A DNA stretch of 64,000 bases, from the NCBI GenBank assembly GCA_026874595.1, contig CM049309.1:11020076-11084075 (forward strand). The letters are read 5' to 3'. Position 1 is the stretch's first letter; each line of letters opens with the position of its first letter. The stretch comes from Sipunculus nudus (Eukaryota; Annelida; Sipuncula; Golfingiida; Sipunculidae). Below, one piece after another: positions 36,269 to 49,540 of the stretch. The position numbers and the translations under genes were made by a program. A model generated the notes under the pieces. It was given only the letters and a program-made list of their open reading frames with translations. It was not told the DNA's origin and did not search any database.

Positions 36269-38527
36269 GGCAATAAATAAAACTCGGAAGTCGGAAGTCG
36301 GAAGCCTTCGGAAGTCGGAAGCCGTTATAATTTTTTATATACTGTTAAAAATAACGATCATACCAACACTTTTTCGTGTTAAAATGGAAGATATAGACCC
36401 CCTTTGCAGAACCAGAAAGTCGCACAAACGTATATTCCCATATATGAAAATCAAAGCATTTATAATGCGTCGGAAGCCTCTCGGAAGTCATCCTGAGGTG
36501 ACAGATGATGTTCAAAATGCATAAAACTCGGAAGTCAAGACCATATAGCACCAACCAAAAATGACACAGAAAAAGTCTTGCACAATTTCAAATTTTAATT
36601 TAAGTTATATTTATGTATTTGAATAAAACCATAATGTATATTACTAATTGAACATAATGATATATAAAATATAAAAAAATAAATGTTGAAATATACATTC
36701 AAATGGAATACATTATATATCATATCGCGACGTAATATTTTAATATGGAATGTTATTTCTAATAAATATAATATAAAAGCATTTAAAATTTCGTAATTTT
36801 ATCAAAATGGTGTGATAATTTTTTTCCTTATATAATAAAATAGATTAGAATATTTTATCATATAAAAAAGTTAAGTATTCTACATTTATTTGTATTATAA
36901 TATTTTTACATAATACTATTCAAATATTTGATAAAATACATAAATTTGTATATTAATGTAAAAAAAAAGTATTAAACTGTCGCATCCTTGCAGGAACTGG
37001 TAAAACCGTAAGAAAAGTCCATTAAGTTTTGTATTAATAAAACTATTCTTTTTTATCCATTAGGGTGCTATATATACAGTATAAATGAAACTTATATTTT
37101 ATCCATGCATTAGGTTGCTTTATATGGAACGCAAATAACTCTCCGGCCAATGCTTGTTGAATACTGATCACCCAACGTATCAGGAAATATTTTTAGAACA
37201 TTGCACAGACAATTTGCATAAACCATTATAAAAACACTTCCAAAATATTTCGAAAATTTAAAAATATGTAAAACTGCATAACTGTGAAAGATTAAAAAAA
37301 AGGCATGTGATGTTGCAAAAATATTGATATAAATTATAACAGTATCTTTATATTTTAATTTTAGCTTAATCAAAATAATTTATGTAGGAAGGATATTACA
37401 TTATTATATGAGTCCAGAGATCATTTTTTTAATTTTACACTTTAAAGCCACATACAGTTTTGGAAACATTTTAAGAACAGTTTCATAAAATGTTTGTGCT
37501 AACTGGGGATAAGGCAATAAGAACAATGAAACGCGTGTGCCTTCAAGGCAACGACATAAACTATCTTTAGATAATTATCAGTTACAACTAATAGCCATCT
37601 AAAATCTTTTCTGCCATCTGTTATCCTTTTTATTTGTTAGAATAACTCCCTAGATGGAGGAGATAAATTATCACATACATGAATGGATATATAAATAATC
37701 ATATTATATTCAATTTATTTCATATATTAATTTTTATTGACCTATATATATATTTGTCTTACTTAATATAGGAATATTGTTTATATTGTACTTTTATAAT
37801 ATATATTTTATCATATAATATAATTTAATATCAAATTATATCGCTGTTGAATGAATATATAATTATATCGTCATCTGTGTTATTTAACACATTATGTATA
37901 CATTTTATTATACTTGTATTATGTAATTATATTTTGCATCATGTATGTATTTGTTCAATGAAAAAAATAGAGAATACCAAAACAAATCTGTATTGTATTA
38001 TACTGTTTTTTTTATTTATAATTATAGTATTTTATATTCATGTTTTATATTTTAATATGAATTTATATATTATGTTGTTAGTTATATACATTATGATTTT
38101 ATTCAAATACATAAATATTACCTAAATTAATATTTGGGTTAATGCATATATTATTTTGTTAGTTATATACATTATGATTTTATTCAAATACATAAATATT
38201 ACCAGAATTAATATTTGGGTTGATGCAAGACCTTTTAGTGTCATTGTTGGTTGATACTGTGGCTTGACTTCCGAGTTTTGTGCATTTTGAGCATCATCTG
38301 TCACTTCTTGATGACTTCCGAGATGCTTCCGACGCATTAATTATGCTTTAATTTTCATATATATTAATATATATCTTTGAAACTTTCTCGTATGAAAAAG
38401 GGTGTCTATATCTTCCGTTTTAACACAAAAAATTGTCGATTTGTTCATTATTTTTTAAAATTATACTAAAATATAAAACGGCTTCCGACTTCCGAGGGCT
38501 TCCGACTTCCGAGTTTTATTTATTGCC
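36269..38527. mobile_element. Long-TIR element with 9-bp target duplication (Mutator-like, non-autonomous), 2,259 bp
   Basis: The left end GGCAATAAATAAAACTCGGA is exactly inverted at the right end (TCCGAGTTTTATTTATTGCC). Similarity continues inward for about 300 bp on each side (36269-36570 and 38229-38527), sharing blocks such as TGTTAAAA-GGAAGATATAGA, GCGTCGGAAGC-TCTCGGAAG, GACAGATGATG and AAAACTCGGAAGTCAAG. GGACACTTC directly flanks both ends (36260-36268 and 38528-38536), a 9-bp target duplication. Long TIRs with 9-bp duplications are typical of Mutator-like elements. The 1.65-kb interior is extremely AT-rich, has no transposase-like ORF and contains an 81-bp tandem duplication. TIR tips carry repeated CGGAAGT words. 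Confidence 0.85.
38068..38229. repeat. 81-bp tandem duplication
   Basis: Two adjacent copies of an 81-bp block (GTTAGTTATATACATTATGA, TTTTATTCAAATACATAAAT, ATTACC, TTAATATTTGGGTT, ATGCA) differ by only a few bases. They lie just inside the right TIR of the long-TIR element. Confidence 0.85.
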
Positions 38528-38536
38528 GGACACTTC

Positions 38537-40051
38537 GCCGGAACTCCATTTCGCCGAGCTTTGCAGGACGTTTCGCCGGAACTATGGTTTGCCGGCGATT
38601 CGTCCAACCGACGCAGTGGGATTTTATTGACCTTGACTAACATTAATCAAGTACCTTTTAAATACTTAGTGTTTTTTTTTTAAATAAGCTTGCTTAAAAA
38701 GTTTATATTTATGCAACACAGCCGCTGATTTATTTGAAATGAGCTATTTTCATTCATGTCACCGTGTCTGATATGGCCGAATTTGACTCGTTAGTTACAA
38801 ATTCGACCACCAGGTAGCATGACAGCGCATACCTGCGGACTCATCAGCACCGTGACAATTATTATAATCCTACATTTTAAGATATAAAAATACTTAATGT
38901 TCATTATTGAAATTGTCACGTTTCGGGTTAGATTTACAAGTGTGAAAATAAAATGGGTATAAATAAAGTTATTTGCCGAACTGTCTACAGAAAAGGCCTA
39001 AGGCACCAACCCAGCGATATAATATTTGTATATAATAAAATGAGAATATATATATATATATTTATATATGTGTGTGTGTGTGAAGAAAGTGATTTTTTAC
39101 CGCTATACTGTTTATTATAACAAAGGAAATTCGTTCAAATCATTTACATAATCATTATTTAAAAATGCATTTGCATGTTTACATTTATTAATGCAAATAA
39201 ATTAAAAAAACTTCAAACACAATTTTAATTTTATTTTATTATATACATAATTAACATAAATAGTGCATACAGTGATATTAGAATATTCCTGATATTCATA
39301 CAAATGAATCACGTCAAATGTTGCTTTATACAGAAAAAAATCATAAAGTTTAACTTCTCTAACATCAAAACATTAACCAAATAACCAAACCCAAGCAATG
39401 TTTGATTTCAAGTTAATTATCCTGTGAAATTGCGCTCAGTACTTTTTAAACTTTGTTCAACACATAGTAAACTTAAAGTATATTATTAAGTATATCAAGC
39501 GTAAAAGCAAACTTAAACTCAACGTGAAACTGAAGTTTATATGGAACGGCAAACTCAACGTAAACTAAGAGTTTAAGGAAACATAAACCAATCATATAGC
39601 TGTAGTTACAGGTAATGAAATCCAAAGAAAACTTTGAGTTTCATTTAACGTAAACGCAAGGTAAATTAAACGTAAATAAGGCGTAAACTTTAAGATGCGG
39701 GTACAGTAAACGCAATGTATATTTATAAACATGTATATACTTATTAAAGCTAACGTAAACTGGGCTTATACACTTATACACATTTACTTTAACTAAACAT
39801 TGATTAGAAGTTAACACGACGTAAACTTGGCAGAAATCTTTTCATTTAATCTCTCTGAAACGTACAGTAAATAGGAAATTTAATTTAAAAATTATTAGAG
39901 TATATTGGGAGTTTCAGGAAATGTAAAGGTTACTGAAATTATGCTTAAATCGCTCAGTACACGCCAAGTAAATTTAAAATATCAATATCTATTTATGTGT
40001 AATTAAATAATATCAAAGTGCGATTTAATTTCATATACTCTAAATTAATAA
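38537..40051. other. No gene recognised; GCCGG/TTCGCCG element remnant and an ACGTAAAC-rich stretch
   Basis: 38528-38610 carries CACTTCGCCGGAACTCCATT and TCGCCGA, which are also at 49541-49635 in inverse orientation. From 39470 to 39850 the word ACGTAAACT and variants (AACGTAAAC, GCGTAAAC, AGTAAACG) recur irregularly about a dozen times. The rest is AT-rich without supported exons. Confidence 0.45.
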
Positions 40052-41585
40052 ACAAGGGACCTATGGGTCACGACGCTCAGCTGTTATATATGATAAAAAA
40101 ATATTATTTAGAAATGAGGCACATGCTGGTTTTGTGTGGTAATAAATATAAGCTGTATTATGAGTTGTTGTTGTTTAGCTTATGTATGATTTTGATAGTA
40201 CCTTTGGAGACAGGGAAGAGGATTGATGTCATTTATTTTATTAACAAATGGAGTACTACTGTCACACAGATTTTGACTTGGCCATATAACTTATAAGCAG
40301 AACATATAATATAAGAGTTTAACTATTTATTAAAAGAATTACAAATATTGTCCCAAATATAAATTTATTAAAAATAATAAGAGAATCGTAAGATCTTTTA
40401 AAATGAAATATAACTGATATGATTATTAAAATAATATTAAAGAATATATTCATGAATGCATTCATGAATACATTTTGAAAGTATTTGCACGAGTATTCAT
40501 ATACTTTCATTTTTACCTGAATTCCCATTCTTTATGCAAGAAATTAAATGGAGTACATAATCATATTCGTATTTAAATACAATTACAAAGTATTCGCACC
40601 ATGTCTGGTATTTATTCAGTTTTCACCAAACAATGATGTTGAGAATCCAGAATATACAAAATTCACACATTTAAATAATGATCATAAGTACCTGGTTTTA
40701 TGGCTTTTATTTATATTAAAAAATAACTGTAAAAAATTCATTCTGGACTTATTTCACATCAATGTACACACTAGACACCGTAGGAATCTAGATTAATATT
40801 ATCAACTGCATCTTTGTCTATCATTTATTTCCTTCATATAATCCCTAATGATTAGTAATGAATAATATGATTTACTTCTTTATCATTAAAATTGAACTGA
40901 AAATGCCATAGGTGACTGCATGGTGTTATTTGGAATATGTGACATTCTACCCATCGATACAAGATTCTTATATCATCAGTAACTGCATGTTAATTCCCTG
41001 TTATTATAAACTAACAAATTCCTTTTCTATTTTTCTTTAATTTGTTATTAAAAACCAATAAAAATTTATTAATTTATTGTTTATTGTTATGTTGTTGGTA
41101 TATAAACTACTAGATGAGTTGGGCTGGACACCTGGATCAACTGTGGCTGGCCATAAGCTGCCTGGATTCTCGCCTCAAGCGTGCATAATTTGATGAAAGG
41201 TCAACAAGGTCAACATACAGGTGACTCAAGAGGGGCTGGAGAGAGCCAAAGTCTGACAGGGTCTCATAAAAAACATTAATAAAAGCTACAATATTTGGCC
41301 AATTTCTTTAAGCTTTCTAAACTAAAAAGCTGAAATCCTTATGTGTGCATGATATGAAAATTATATCAACAGTGCTCACGGGAAACAAACATGCCATGGT
41401 CACAGTTGGGTAAAATTTAAGGTACTAATTTTATATTTATACTAATAACTTATAAAATATGAAAAATTCAGAACTAATTTTGGGTATTCAATTGAATCTT
41501 GATTAAATAATGTTACATCCCTGACAAAAAAATCTCTAGCTTCAGCAACGCCCTTGTTAAGGGAGTAAATATATTTCTTGATTTT

Positions 41586-44500
41586 TAGCTCAGCTGACTA
41601 TAAGTCATCTGAGCTATAGTCGTGGTCCATTGTCCGTCCGTCTGTCCGTCCGTCCGTCCGTAGATGTGGCACGTTTTGAAACCGTAAGACCTAGGAATCC
41701 AAAATTCGGCATAATGTTAGATGTCCCCAAGATCTCCTACCAAGCCGAAAACTGGGTCTTTGCGACTTTGTTCCTTTGAGAAATTAAAGAAAAACCTCAA
41801 TTTTTTATTAGCTCAGCTGACTATAAGTCATCTGAGCTATAGTCGTGGTCCATTGTCCGTCGTCCGTCCGTCTGTCCGTCCGTCCGTCCGTCCGTCCGTA
41901 GATGTGGCACGTTTTGAAACCGTAAGACCTAGGAATCCAAAATTCAGCATAATGTTAAATGTCCCCAAGATCTCCTACCAAGCCGAAAACTGGGTCTTTG
42001 CGACTTCATTCCTTTGAGAAATTAAGGAAAAACCTCAATTTTTTATTAAAAACCTATTTTCTCACTTCAGGACTGCCTAATATCAAAACCACTCATCTGT
42101 TTTTCGTCATATTTCCTATAAATAATCCTCTATATAATTCCTATGTATATGCCAGAAATTAGGTCTGTATTATATAATTTAAAAAAGTTATGGGCCCAAA
42201 CATAATGCATTTTGTAAATAATCAGGAAAGAAATTTTATCACTTAACACAAAACTTGTTAAAGCTAAGCTCTTTTTTTCCAGTAATATTTCTTTTATTAA
42301 TCAAAATTAAATTGTATACCCAAAATTAGATCAAAATCTTTTAAATTTTTTAAAATATTAGCAAAAATAAAAAATTGGTACTATAAATTTTGCCCAACTT
42401 TGACCATGGCACGTTTTTTTCCTGTAACTGCGGTGGATTTAATTTTCACAGCATGTTTTAGTAAGCATTTCAACTGTTAACATTAAAAATTTGAAACCAG
42501 TTGATCAAAAACTGTAGATTTTATTTAAGTTTTCAAGCACCATGTCACATATTGCTAGTGTTATGCAGTTTGCTAGAGCTCAACTCCCGAGCTTCAGCTC
42601 TAAGTTCCTTAAATTTGGCATACAGTTAGATTTATCCAAAATCCCCTACCATGCCAAGAATTTGGTCACTAGGACTTAATTCCTTTGAGATATCAATGAA
42701 AAACTTCATTTTTCCATTAAAAATCCATTGTTACACTTTAAGACTGCCTAATATCACAACCACTGATCTGACTTTGATCATATATAATATACATATTTTT
42801 CTATACATTCGCTATGCACATGCCAGAAATGATGTCAGTATTGTGTATTTTTTTTAAGTTATGGGCCCAAACATAATGCACTTTGTAAAAAATCAAGAAA
42901 TATATTTACTCCCTTAACAAGGGCATTGCTGAAGCTAGAGATTTTTTTGTCAGGGATGTAACATTAGTTAATCAAGATTCAATTGAATACCCAAAATTAG
43001 TTCTGAATTTTTCAAATTTTATAAGTTATTAGTATAAATATAAAATTAGTACCTTAAATTTTGCCCAACTGTGACCATGGCATGTTTGTTTCCCGTGAGC
43101 ACTGTTGATATAATTTTTATATCATGCACACATAAGGATTTCATCTTTGTAGTTTAGAAAGCTGAAAGAAATTGGCCAAATATTGTAGCTTTTATTAATG
43201 TTTTTTATGAGACCCTGGTAGACTTTGGCTCTCTCCAGCCCCTCTTGAGTCACCTGTATGTTGACCTTGTTGACCTTTCATCAAATTATGCACGCTTGAG
43301 GCGAGAATCCAGGCAGCTTATGGCCAGCCACAGTTGATCCAGGTGTCCAACCCAACTCATCTAGTAGTTTTAACCAACAACATAACAATAAACAATAAAT
43401 TAATAAATTTTTATTGGTTTTTAATAACAAATTAAAGAAAAATAGAAAAGGAATTTGTTAGTTTATAATAACAGGAAATTAACTTGCAGTAACTGATGAT
43501 ATAAGAATCTTGTATCGATGGGTAGAATGTCACATATTCCAAATAACACCATGCAGTCACCTATGGCATTTTTCAGTTCATTTTTAATGATAAAGAAGTA
43601 AATCATATTATTCATTACTAATCATTAGGGATTATATGAAGGAAATTAATGATAGACAAAGATGCAGTTGATAATATTAATCTAGATTCCTACTGTGTCT
43701 AGTGTGTACATTGATGTGAAATTAGTCCAAAATGAATTTTTTACAGTTATTTTTTAATATAAATAAAAGCCATAAAACCAGGTACTTATTATCATTATTT
43801 AAATGTGTGAATTTTGAATATTCTGGATTCTCAACATCATTGTTTGGTGAAAACTGAATAAATACCAGACATGGTGCAAATACTTTGTAATTGTATTTAA
43901 ATACGAATATGATTATGTACTCCATTATAAAATTTCTTGCATAAAGAATGGGAATTCAGGTAAAAATGAAAGTATATGAATACTTGTGCAAATACTTTCA
44001 AAATGTATTCATGAATGCATTCATGAATATATTCTTTAATATATTTTAATAATCATATCAGTTATATTTCATTTTAAAAAATCAAAAGATTCTCTTATTA
44101 TTTTTAATAAAAATTATATTTGGGACAATATTTGTAATTTTTTTTAATAAATAGTTAAACTCTTAAATTATATGTTCTGCTTATAAGTTATATGGCCAAG
44201 TCAAAATTTGTGTGACAGTAGTACTCCATTTGTTAATAAAATAAAAGAAATCAATCCTCTTCCCTGTCTCTAAAGGTACTATCAAAATCATACATAAGCT
44301 AAACAACAACAACTCATAATACAGCTTATATTTATTACCACACAAAACCAGCATGTGCCTCATTTCTAAATCATATTTTTTGATCATATATAACAGCTGA
44401 GCGTCGTGACCCATAGGTCCCTTGTTAAAAACCTATTTTTACACTTCAGGACTGCCTAATATCAAAACCACTCATCTGTTTTTCCTCATATTTACCATAG

Positions 44501-46833
44501 TTATTCATCTATATAGTTCCTATGTACATGCCAGAAATTATGTCTGTATTATAAAAATTTAAAAAGTTATGGGCCCAAACATAATGCATTGTGTAAAAAA
44601 TCAGGAAAGATATTTGATCACTTAACACAAAATATGTTAAAGCTATAAACTTTTTTCCAGTAATATAACTTTTATTAATCAAAATTAAATTGTATACCCA
44701 AAATTAGATCAAAATCTTTTAAATTTTTTAAAATATTAACAAAAATAAAAAATTGGTACCTTAAATTTTGCCCTAATTTGACCATGGCACGTTTTTTTCC
44801 TGTAAGTACTGTGGATTTAATTTTCACAGCATGTTTTTTTTAGAATTTTGTCTGTAAACACCAAAAATTTGAAACCAGTTGATCAAAAACTGTAGATTTT
44901 ATTCAAGCTTTCAAGCACCATGTAACATATTGTTTACATCAAACTAGTGTCATGCAGTTTGCAAGTGCTCAGCTCCCCAACTTCAGCTCTCAGTTCCTAA
45001 AATTTGGCATACCATTAGATGTCTCAAAAATCCCCTACCATGCCAAGAATTTGATCACTAGGACTTAATACCTTCGAGATATTAATGAAAAACTTCATTT
45101 TTCCATTAAAAACCCATTGTTACACTTCAAGACAGCCTAATATCAAAACCACTGATCTGACTTTAATCATATATAATATACATATTTTTCTATATATTCT
45201 CTATGCACATGCCAGAAATGATGTCAGTATTGCGTAATTGTTTTAAGTTATGGGCCCAAACATAATGCACTTTGTAAAAAATCAAGAAATATATTTACTC
45301 CCTTAACAAGAGGATTGCTGAAGCTAGAGATTTTTTGTCAGGGATGTAACATTATTTAATCAGGATTCAATTGAATACCCAAAATTAATTCTGAATTTTT
45401 CAAATTGTATAAGTTATTAGTATAAATATAAAATTAGTACCTTAAATTTTGCTCAACTTTGACCATGGCATGTTTGTTTCCTGTGAGTACTGTTGATATA
45501 ATTTTCATGTCATGCACACATAAAGATTTCAGCTTTTTAGTTTGAAAAGCTGAAAGACATTGGCCAAAAATTGTAGCTTTTATTAATGTTTTTATGAGAC
45601 CATGTCAGACCTTGGCTCTCTGTAGCACCTCTTGAGTCACCTGTATGTTGACCTGGTTGAACTTTCAGCAAATTATGCATGCTTGAGGCGAGACATAAAC
45701 TGGGGCGTCCAGGCAGCTTATTATATAATGGCCAGCCACAGTTGATCTAGGTGTCCAACCCAACTCATCTAGTAGTTTTAACCAACAACATAACAATAAA
45801 CAATAAATTAATAATTTTTTATTGGTTTTTAATAACAAATTAAAGAAAAATAGAAAAGGAATTTGTTAGTTGATAATAACAGGAAATTAACTTGCAGTTA
45901 CCGATGATATAAGAATCTTGTATAGATGGATAGAATGTCATGTATTCCAAATAACACCATGCAGTCACCTATGGTATTTTTCAGTTCAATTTTAATGATA
46001 AAAAAGTAAATCATATTATTCATAACTAATCATTAGGGATCATATGAAGGAAATTAATGATAGACAAAGATGCAGTTGATAATATTAATCTAGATTCCTA
46101 CTGTGTCTAGTGTGTACATTGATGTGAAATTAGTCCAAAATAAATATATTACATTTTCTTTTAATATAAATAAAAGCCATAAAACCAGGTACTTATGATC
46201 ATTATTTAAATGTGTGAATTTTGTATATTCTGGATTCTCAACATCATTGCTTGGTGAAAACTGAATAAATACCAGACATGGTGCGAATACTTTGCAATTG
46301 TATTAAAACAAGAATATGAATATGTACTCCATTATAAAATTTCTTTCATAAGAATGGGAATTCAGGTAAAAATGAAAGTATATGAATACCAGTGCAAATA
46401 TTTTCAAAATGTATTAATGAATGCATTCATGAATATATTCTTTAATATTATTTTAATAATCATTTCAGTCATATTCTATTTGAAAAAATCATACTATTCT
46501 CTTATTATTTTTAATAAAAATTATATTTAGGACAATATTTGTAATTTTTCTAATAAATAGTTAAACTCTTATATTATATGTTCTGCTTATATTAGTTATA
46601 TGGCCAAGTCAAAATCTGTGTGACAATCCCACTCCATTTGTTAATGAAATAAATGAAATTAATCCTCTTTCCTGTCTCCAAAGGTACTATCAAAATCATA
46701 CATAAGCGAAACAACAACAACTCATAATACAGCTTATTTTTATTACCATATAAAACCAGCATGTGCCTCATTTCTAAATCATATTTTTTTATCATATATA
46801 TCAGCTGAGCGCCGTGACCCATAGGTCCCTTGT
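41586..46833 (+). mobile_element. Family E element P1 (middle level), split by P2
   Basis: The head TAGCTCAGCTGACTATAAG starts at 41586 with (GTCC)n, and the tail CGTGACCCATAGGTCCCTTG, T ends at 46833. Its pieces are 41586-41808 (223 bp) and 44426-46833 (2,408 bp), total 2,631 bp. Joining them restores TTTTTTAT-TAAAAACCTA, which is intact at 42039-42056 in P2. It is inserted in P0 between two T residues with no target duplication. Confidence 0.9.
41809..44425 (+). mobile_element. Family E element P2 (innermost, complete, 2,617 bp)
   Basis: Runs without interruption from TAGCTCAGCTGACTATAAG (41809) through (GTCC)n and two ~650-bp core repeats (GAAATTAAGGAAAAACCTCA near 42019; TTTGAGATATCAATGAAAAA near 42684) to CGTGACCCATAGGTCCCTTG, T (44425). 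It is inserted in P1 between T and T with no duplication. No Rep/helicase ORF. It can serve as the reference copy for the subfamily. Confidence 0.9.
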
Positions 46834-47895
46834 TTACAAAGTGCATTATGTTTGGGCCCATAACTTAAAACAGTTATGCAATACTGACATCATTCTGGCA
46901 TATGCATAGCCAATGTATAGAAAAATATGTATATTATTTATGATTAAAGTCAGATCAGTGGTTTTGATATTAGGCAGTCTTAAAGTGTAACAATGGGTTT
47001 TTAATGGAAAAATGAAGTTTTTCATTAATATCTCGAAGGAATTAAGTCCTAGTGACCAAATTCTTGGCATGGTAGGGGATTTTGGAGAAATCTAACTGTA
47101 TGCCAAATTTAAGGAACTTAGATCGGGAGCTGAGCTCTAGCAAACTGCATAACCCTAGCAATATGTGACATGGTGCTTGAAAACTTGAATAAAATCTACA
47201 GTTTTTGATCAACTGGTTTCACATTTTTGGTGTTAACAGTTGAAATGCTAACAAAAACAGGCTGTGAAAATTAAATCCACAGCATTTACAGCAAAAAAAC
47301 GTGCCATGGTCAAAGTTGGGCAAAATTTAAGGTACCAATTTTTTATTTTTGCTAATATTTTAAAAAATTTAAAAGATTTTGATCTAATTTTGGGTATACA
47401 ATTTAATTTTGATTAATAAAAGTAATATTACTGGAAAAAAAGTGCTTAGCTTTAACAAGTTTTGTGTTAAGTGATAAAATTTCTTTCCTGATGGTTTACA
47501 AAATGCATTATGTTTGGGCCCATAACTTAAAACAATTATGTAATACTGACATCATTCTGGCATATACATAGGAATTATATAGAGGATTATTTATAGGAAA
47601 TATGAGGAAAAACAGATGAGTGGTTTTGATATTAGGCAGTCCTGAAGTTTGAATATAGGTTTTTAATAAAAAATTGAGGTTTTTCCTTAATTTCTCAAAG
47701 GAAAGAAGTCGCAAAGACCCAGTTTTCAGCTTGGTAGGAGATCTTGGGGACATCTAACATTATGCTGAATTTTGGATTCCTAGGTCTTACGGTTTCAAAA
47801 CGTGCCACATCTACGGACGGACGGACGGACAGACGGACGGACAACAGACAATGGACCACGACTATAGCTCAGATGACTTATAGTCAGCTGAGCTA

Positions 47896-48316
47896 AAAAG
47901 TAAAGCCCTTTTTACATGCAGTGTTGCATCATCAAAAAATTCATCAGTTGGTTATTTGTAAGAAGAAAATGATGTATACAAGATAAGATTAGAAAACATT
48001 TATTAGCGTCCAGTTTCAGAAATTTGTTGACTTGCAATAAAATTGATAAAAATAAATAAATACATAAAAATAACTCAGAACGTATTTGACTATATGCAAG
48101 TAAAGGTAAGCATGTAAAAAATGATGAAGATAAAACACATAATTAAAAAAATTAAATAATTAGAGGCCATAAGAGGGTTATGAGCAAAAATGTTTAATAC
48201 TTTATGACACAAGAGATTTTTTAAGCGAGTAGTTCTGCAGAATGATACATCTAAGCATCATCTTATTAGAAAGGTTCTGATTGTAAAAATACCGATAGCT
48301 AATTCGGCTATATCCT

Positions 48317-48373
<57 letters not shown>

Positions 48374-49540
48374 TAGCATATTTTTTTTTCCAAGATAAAT
48401 CCTTGATATTGATACATCATTTTTGTGCAATTTGCATTTTGTGCATTATGCATGGCGAACTTGTTATATGATTGCTTGGTTGTATTTAAATACTCGATAC
48501 CTCTGTCCCCCTGTATTGACGCATGTACCTGGTAATAAAAAGCTTGAAACCAGAACCATGTGTATGAGTTATCTTATTTTTAAGATAGATGGCAGGGTTG
48601 TATTTCAAACAAAATATACTGAATGAATGAATGAATATTTTATTCAGAAATATATATAAGGCTTCCGGCCCATAGTTCCATATATGCATATATCACATGC
48701 ATGTAGTAAAACAAAATATACAACGTTTTCAAACTTGGAAAACAACATCACAAAAAAAACCCCAGAAAAATGATATAGTAATCAAATGATAATATATGAT
48801 AAAGCATTCCAAAATATTAACAAAGAAAATAATCATGTTTCAACCATATATATAAATATACAATACACATAAGATTAATAAATATACAAGTTAATGAATA
48901 CGTATATATGCATGTGCTTACACATATTCTCAATAAATATACATACAGACATATGTAATCATAAAAAAAAATATAAATACAAATATAACTATATTAATAC
49001 AATTTTAAGTGAAGTTTTACATATTTAACTCTCTTAATTTATGTGCATAATTTACTTAAATTTTATATGTATATATTAGAATATAAAAAAAATTTCTACT
49101 CAGCAACCCAAGGACTCGCATTTAACGCAGCTTTCCGCAGATGGTCCGCGTGGTAATATGCGGGTCTAAGTAGTGCCAAATAGCATTGTACCTCATTGGT
49201 ATGACAAAGACCTTAATAGAATAATATTAATATAATAGAAATATAATAATATTTCTCTGTAATAAAACTCACATAAATATATTTAAAAAAATAAAACTTA
49301 ATTATAACGTTCAGTTTCAGTTAATAGTCTTTAGACAAATGGAACCATACACAAGGGAATAATGACAATTTAAAAACTATAATATATTTTTTTCTATAAT
49401 ATTTGAAAAATAAAACAATAATTATAACATTCAATTGAAATTAATTTAGACAAATGGAACAATACTCAGGAGAATAGTGACTGGGTCTTAATGACTAGAT
49501 CTTAATATCGTGGTTGGAGTAATTGTTGGAGCCATATATT
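47896..49540. other. No gene; (AT)n at 48318-48371 and an LTR-like piece near 48440-48610
   Basis: After the nest comes AT-rich DNA with an (AT)n tract of about 27 dinucleotides. On the plus strand TATTTAAATACTCGATACC followed about 45 bp later by GGTAATAAAAAGCTTGAAAC resembles the promoter and poly(A) part of an LTR; no matching ends were found. GAATGAATGAATGAATATTT near 48621 resembles a LINE tail on either strand. Confidence 0.35.

Larger units (their letters stand above)
40052..47895 (-). mobile_element. Family E element P0 (outer host, minus orientation), split by nested P1/P2
   Basis: The minus-strand head TAGCTCAGCTGACTATAAG starts at 47895, and the minus-strand tail ending TGACCCATAGGTCCCTTGT is at 40052. 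The element exists as two pieces, 47895-46834 (1,062 bp) and 41585-40052 (1,534 bp). Together they make 2,596 bp, the same length as the two elements inside it. Joining the pieces restores CTTTGT, six A and TCAAGAAAT, which is exactly the sequence found uninterrupted in the paralogue at 42891-42910. Flanking bases are A/A on the plus strand (T|T on the element strand). ORFs at 40548 and 40018 recur in all copies and are non-coding by-products. Confidence 0.9.

Noticed and set aside
40018-44414. Conserved ORFs (MEYIIIFVFKYNYKVFAPC and MGHDAQLLYMIKK) repeated at 40018-40796, 43722-44414 and 46592-46861
   Set aside because: Conservation comes from recent duplication of the E element; the third copy of the first ORF is disrupted and neither peptide resembles Rep, helicase or any transposase.
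40052-44425. A single large palindrome (1.5-kb arms) formed by foldback or assembly error
   Set aside because: The pieces are fully explained by an element inserted inside an inverted copy of itself, with both empty sites reconstructable to the base.
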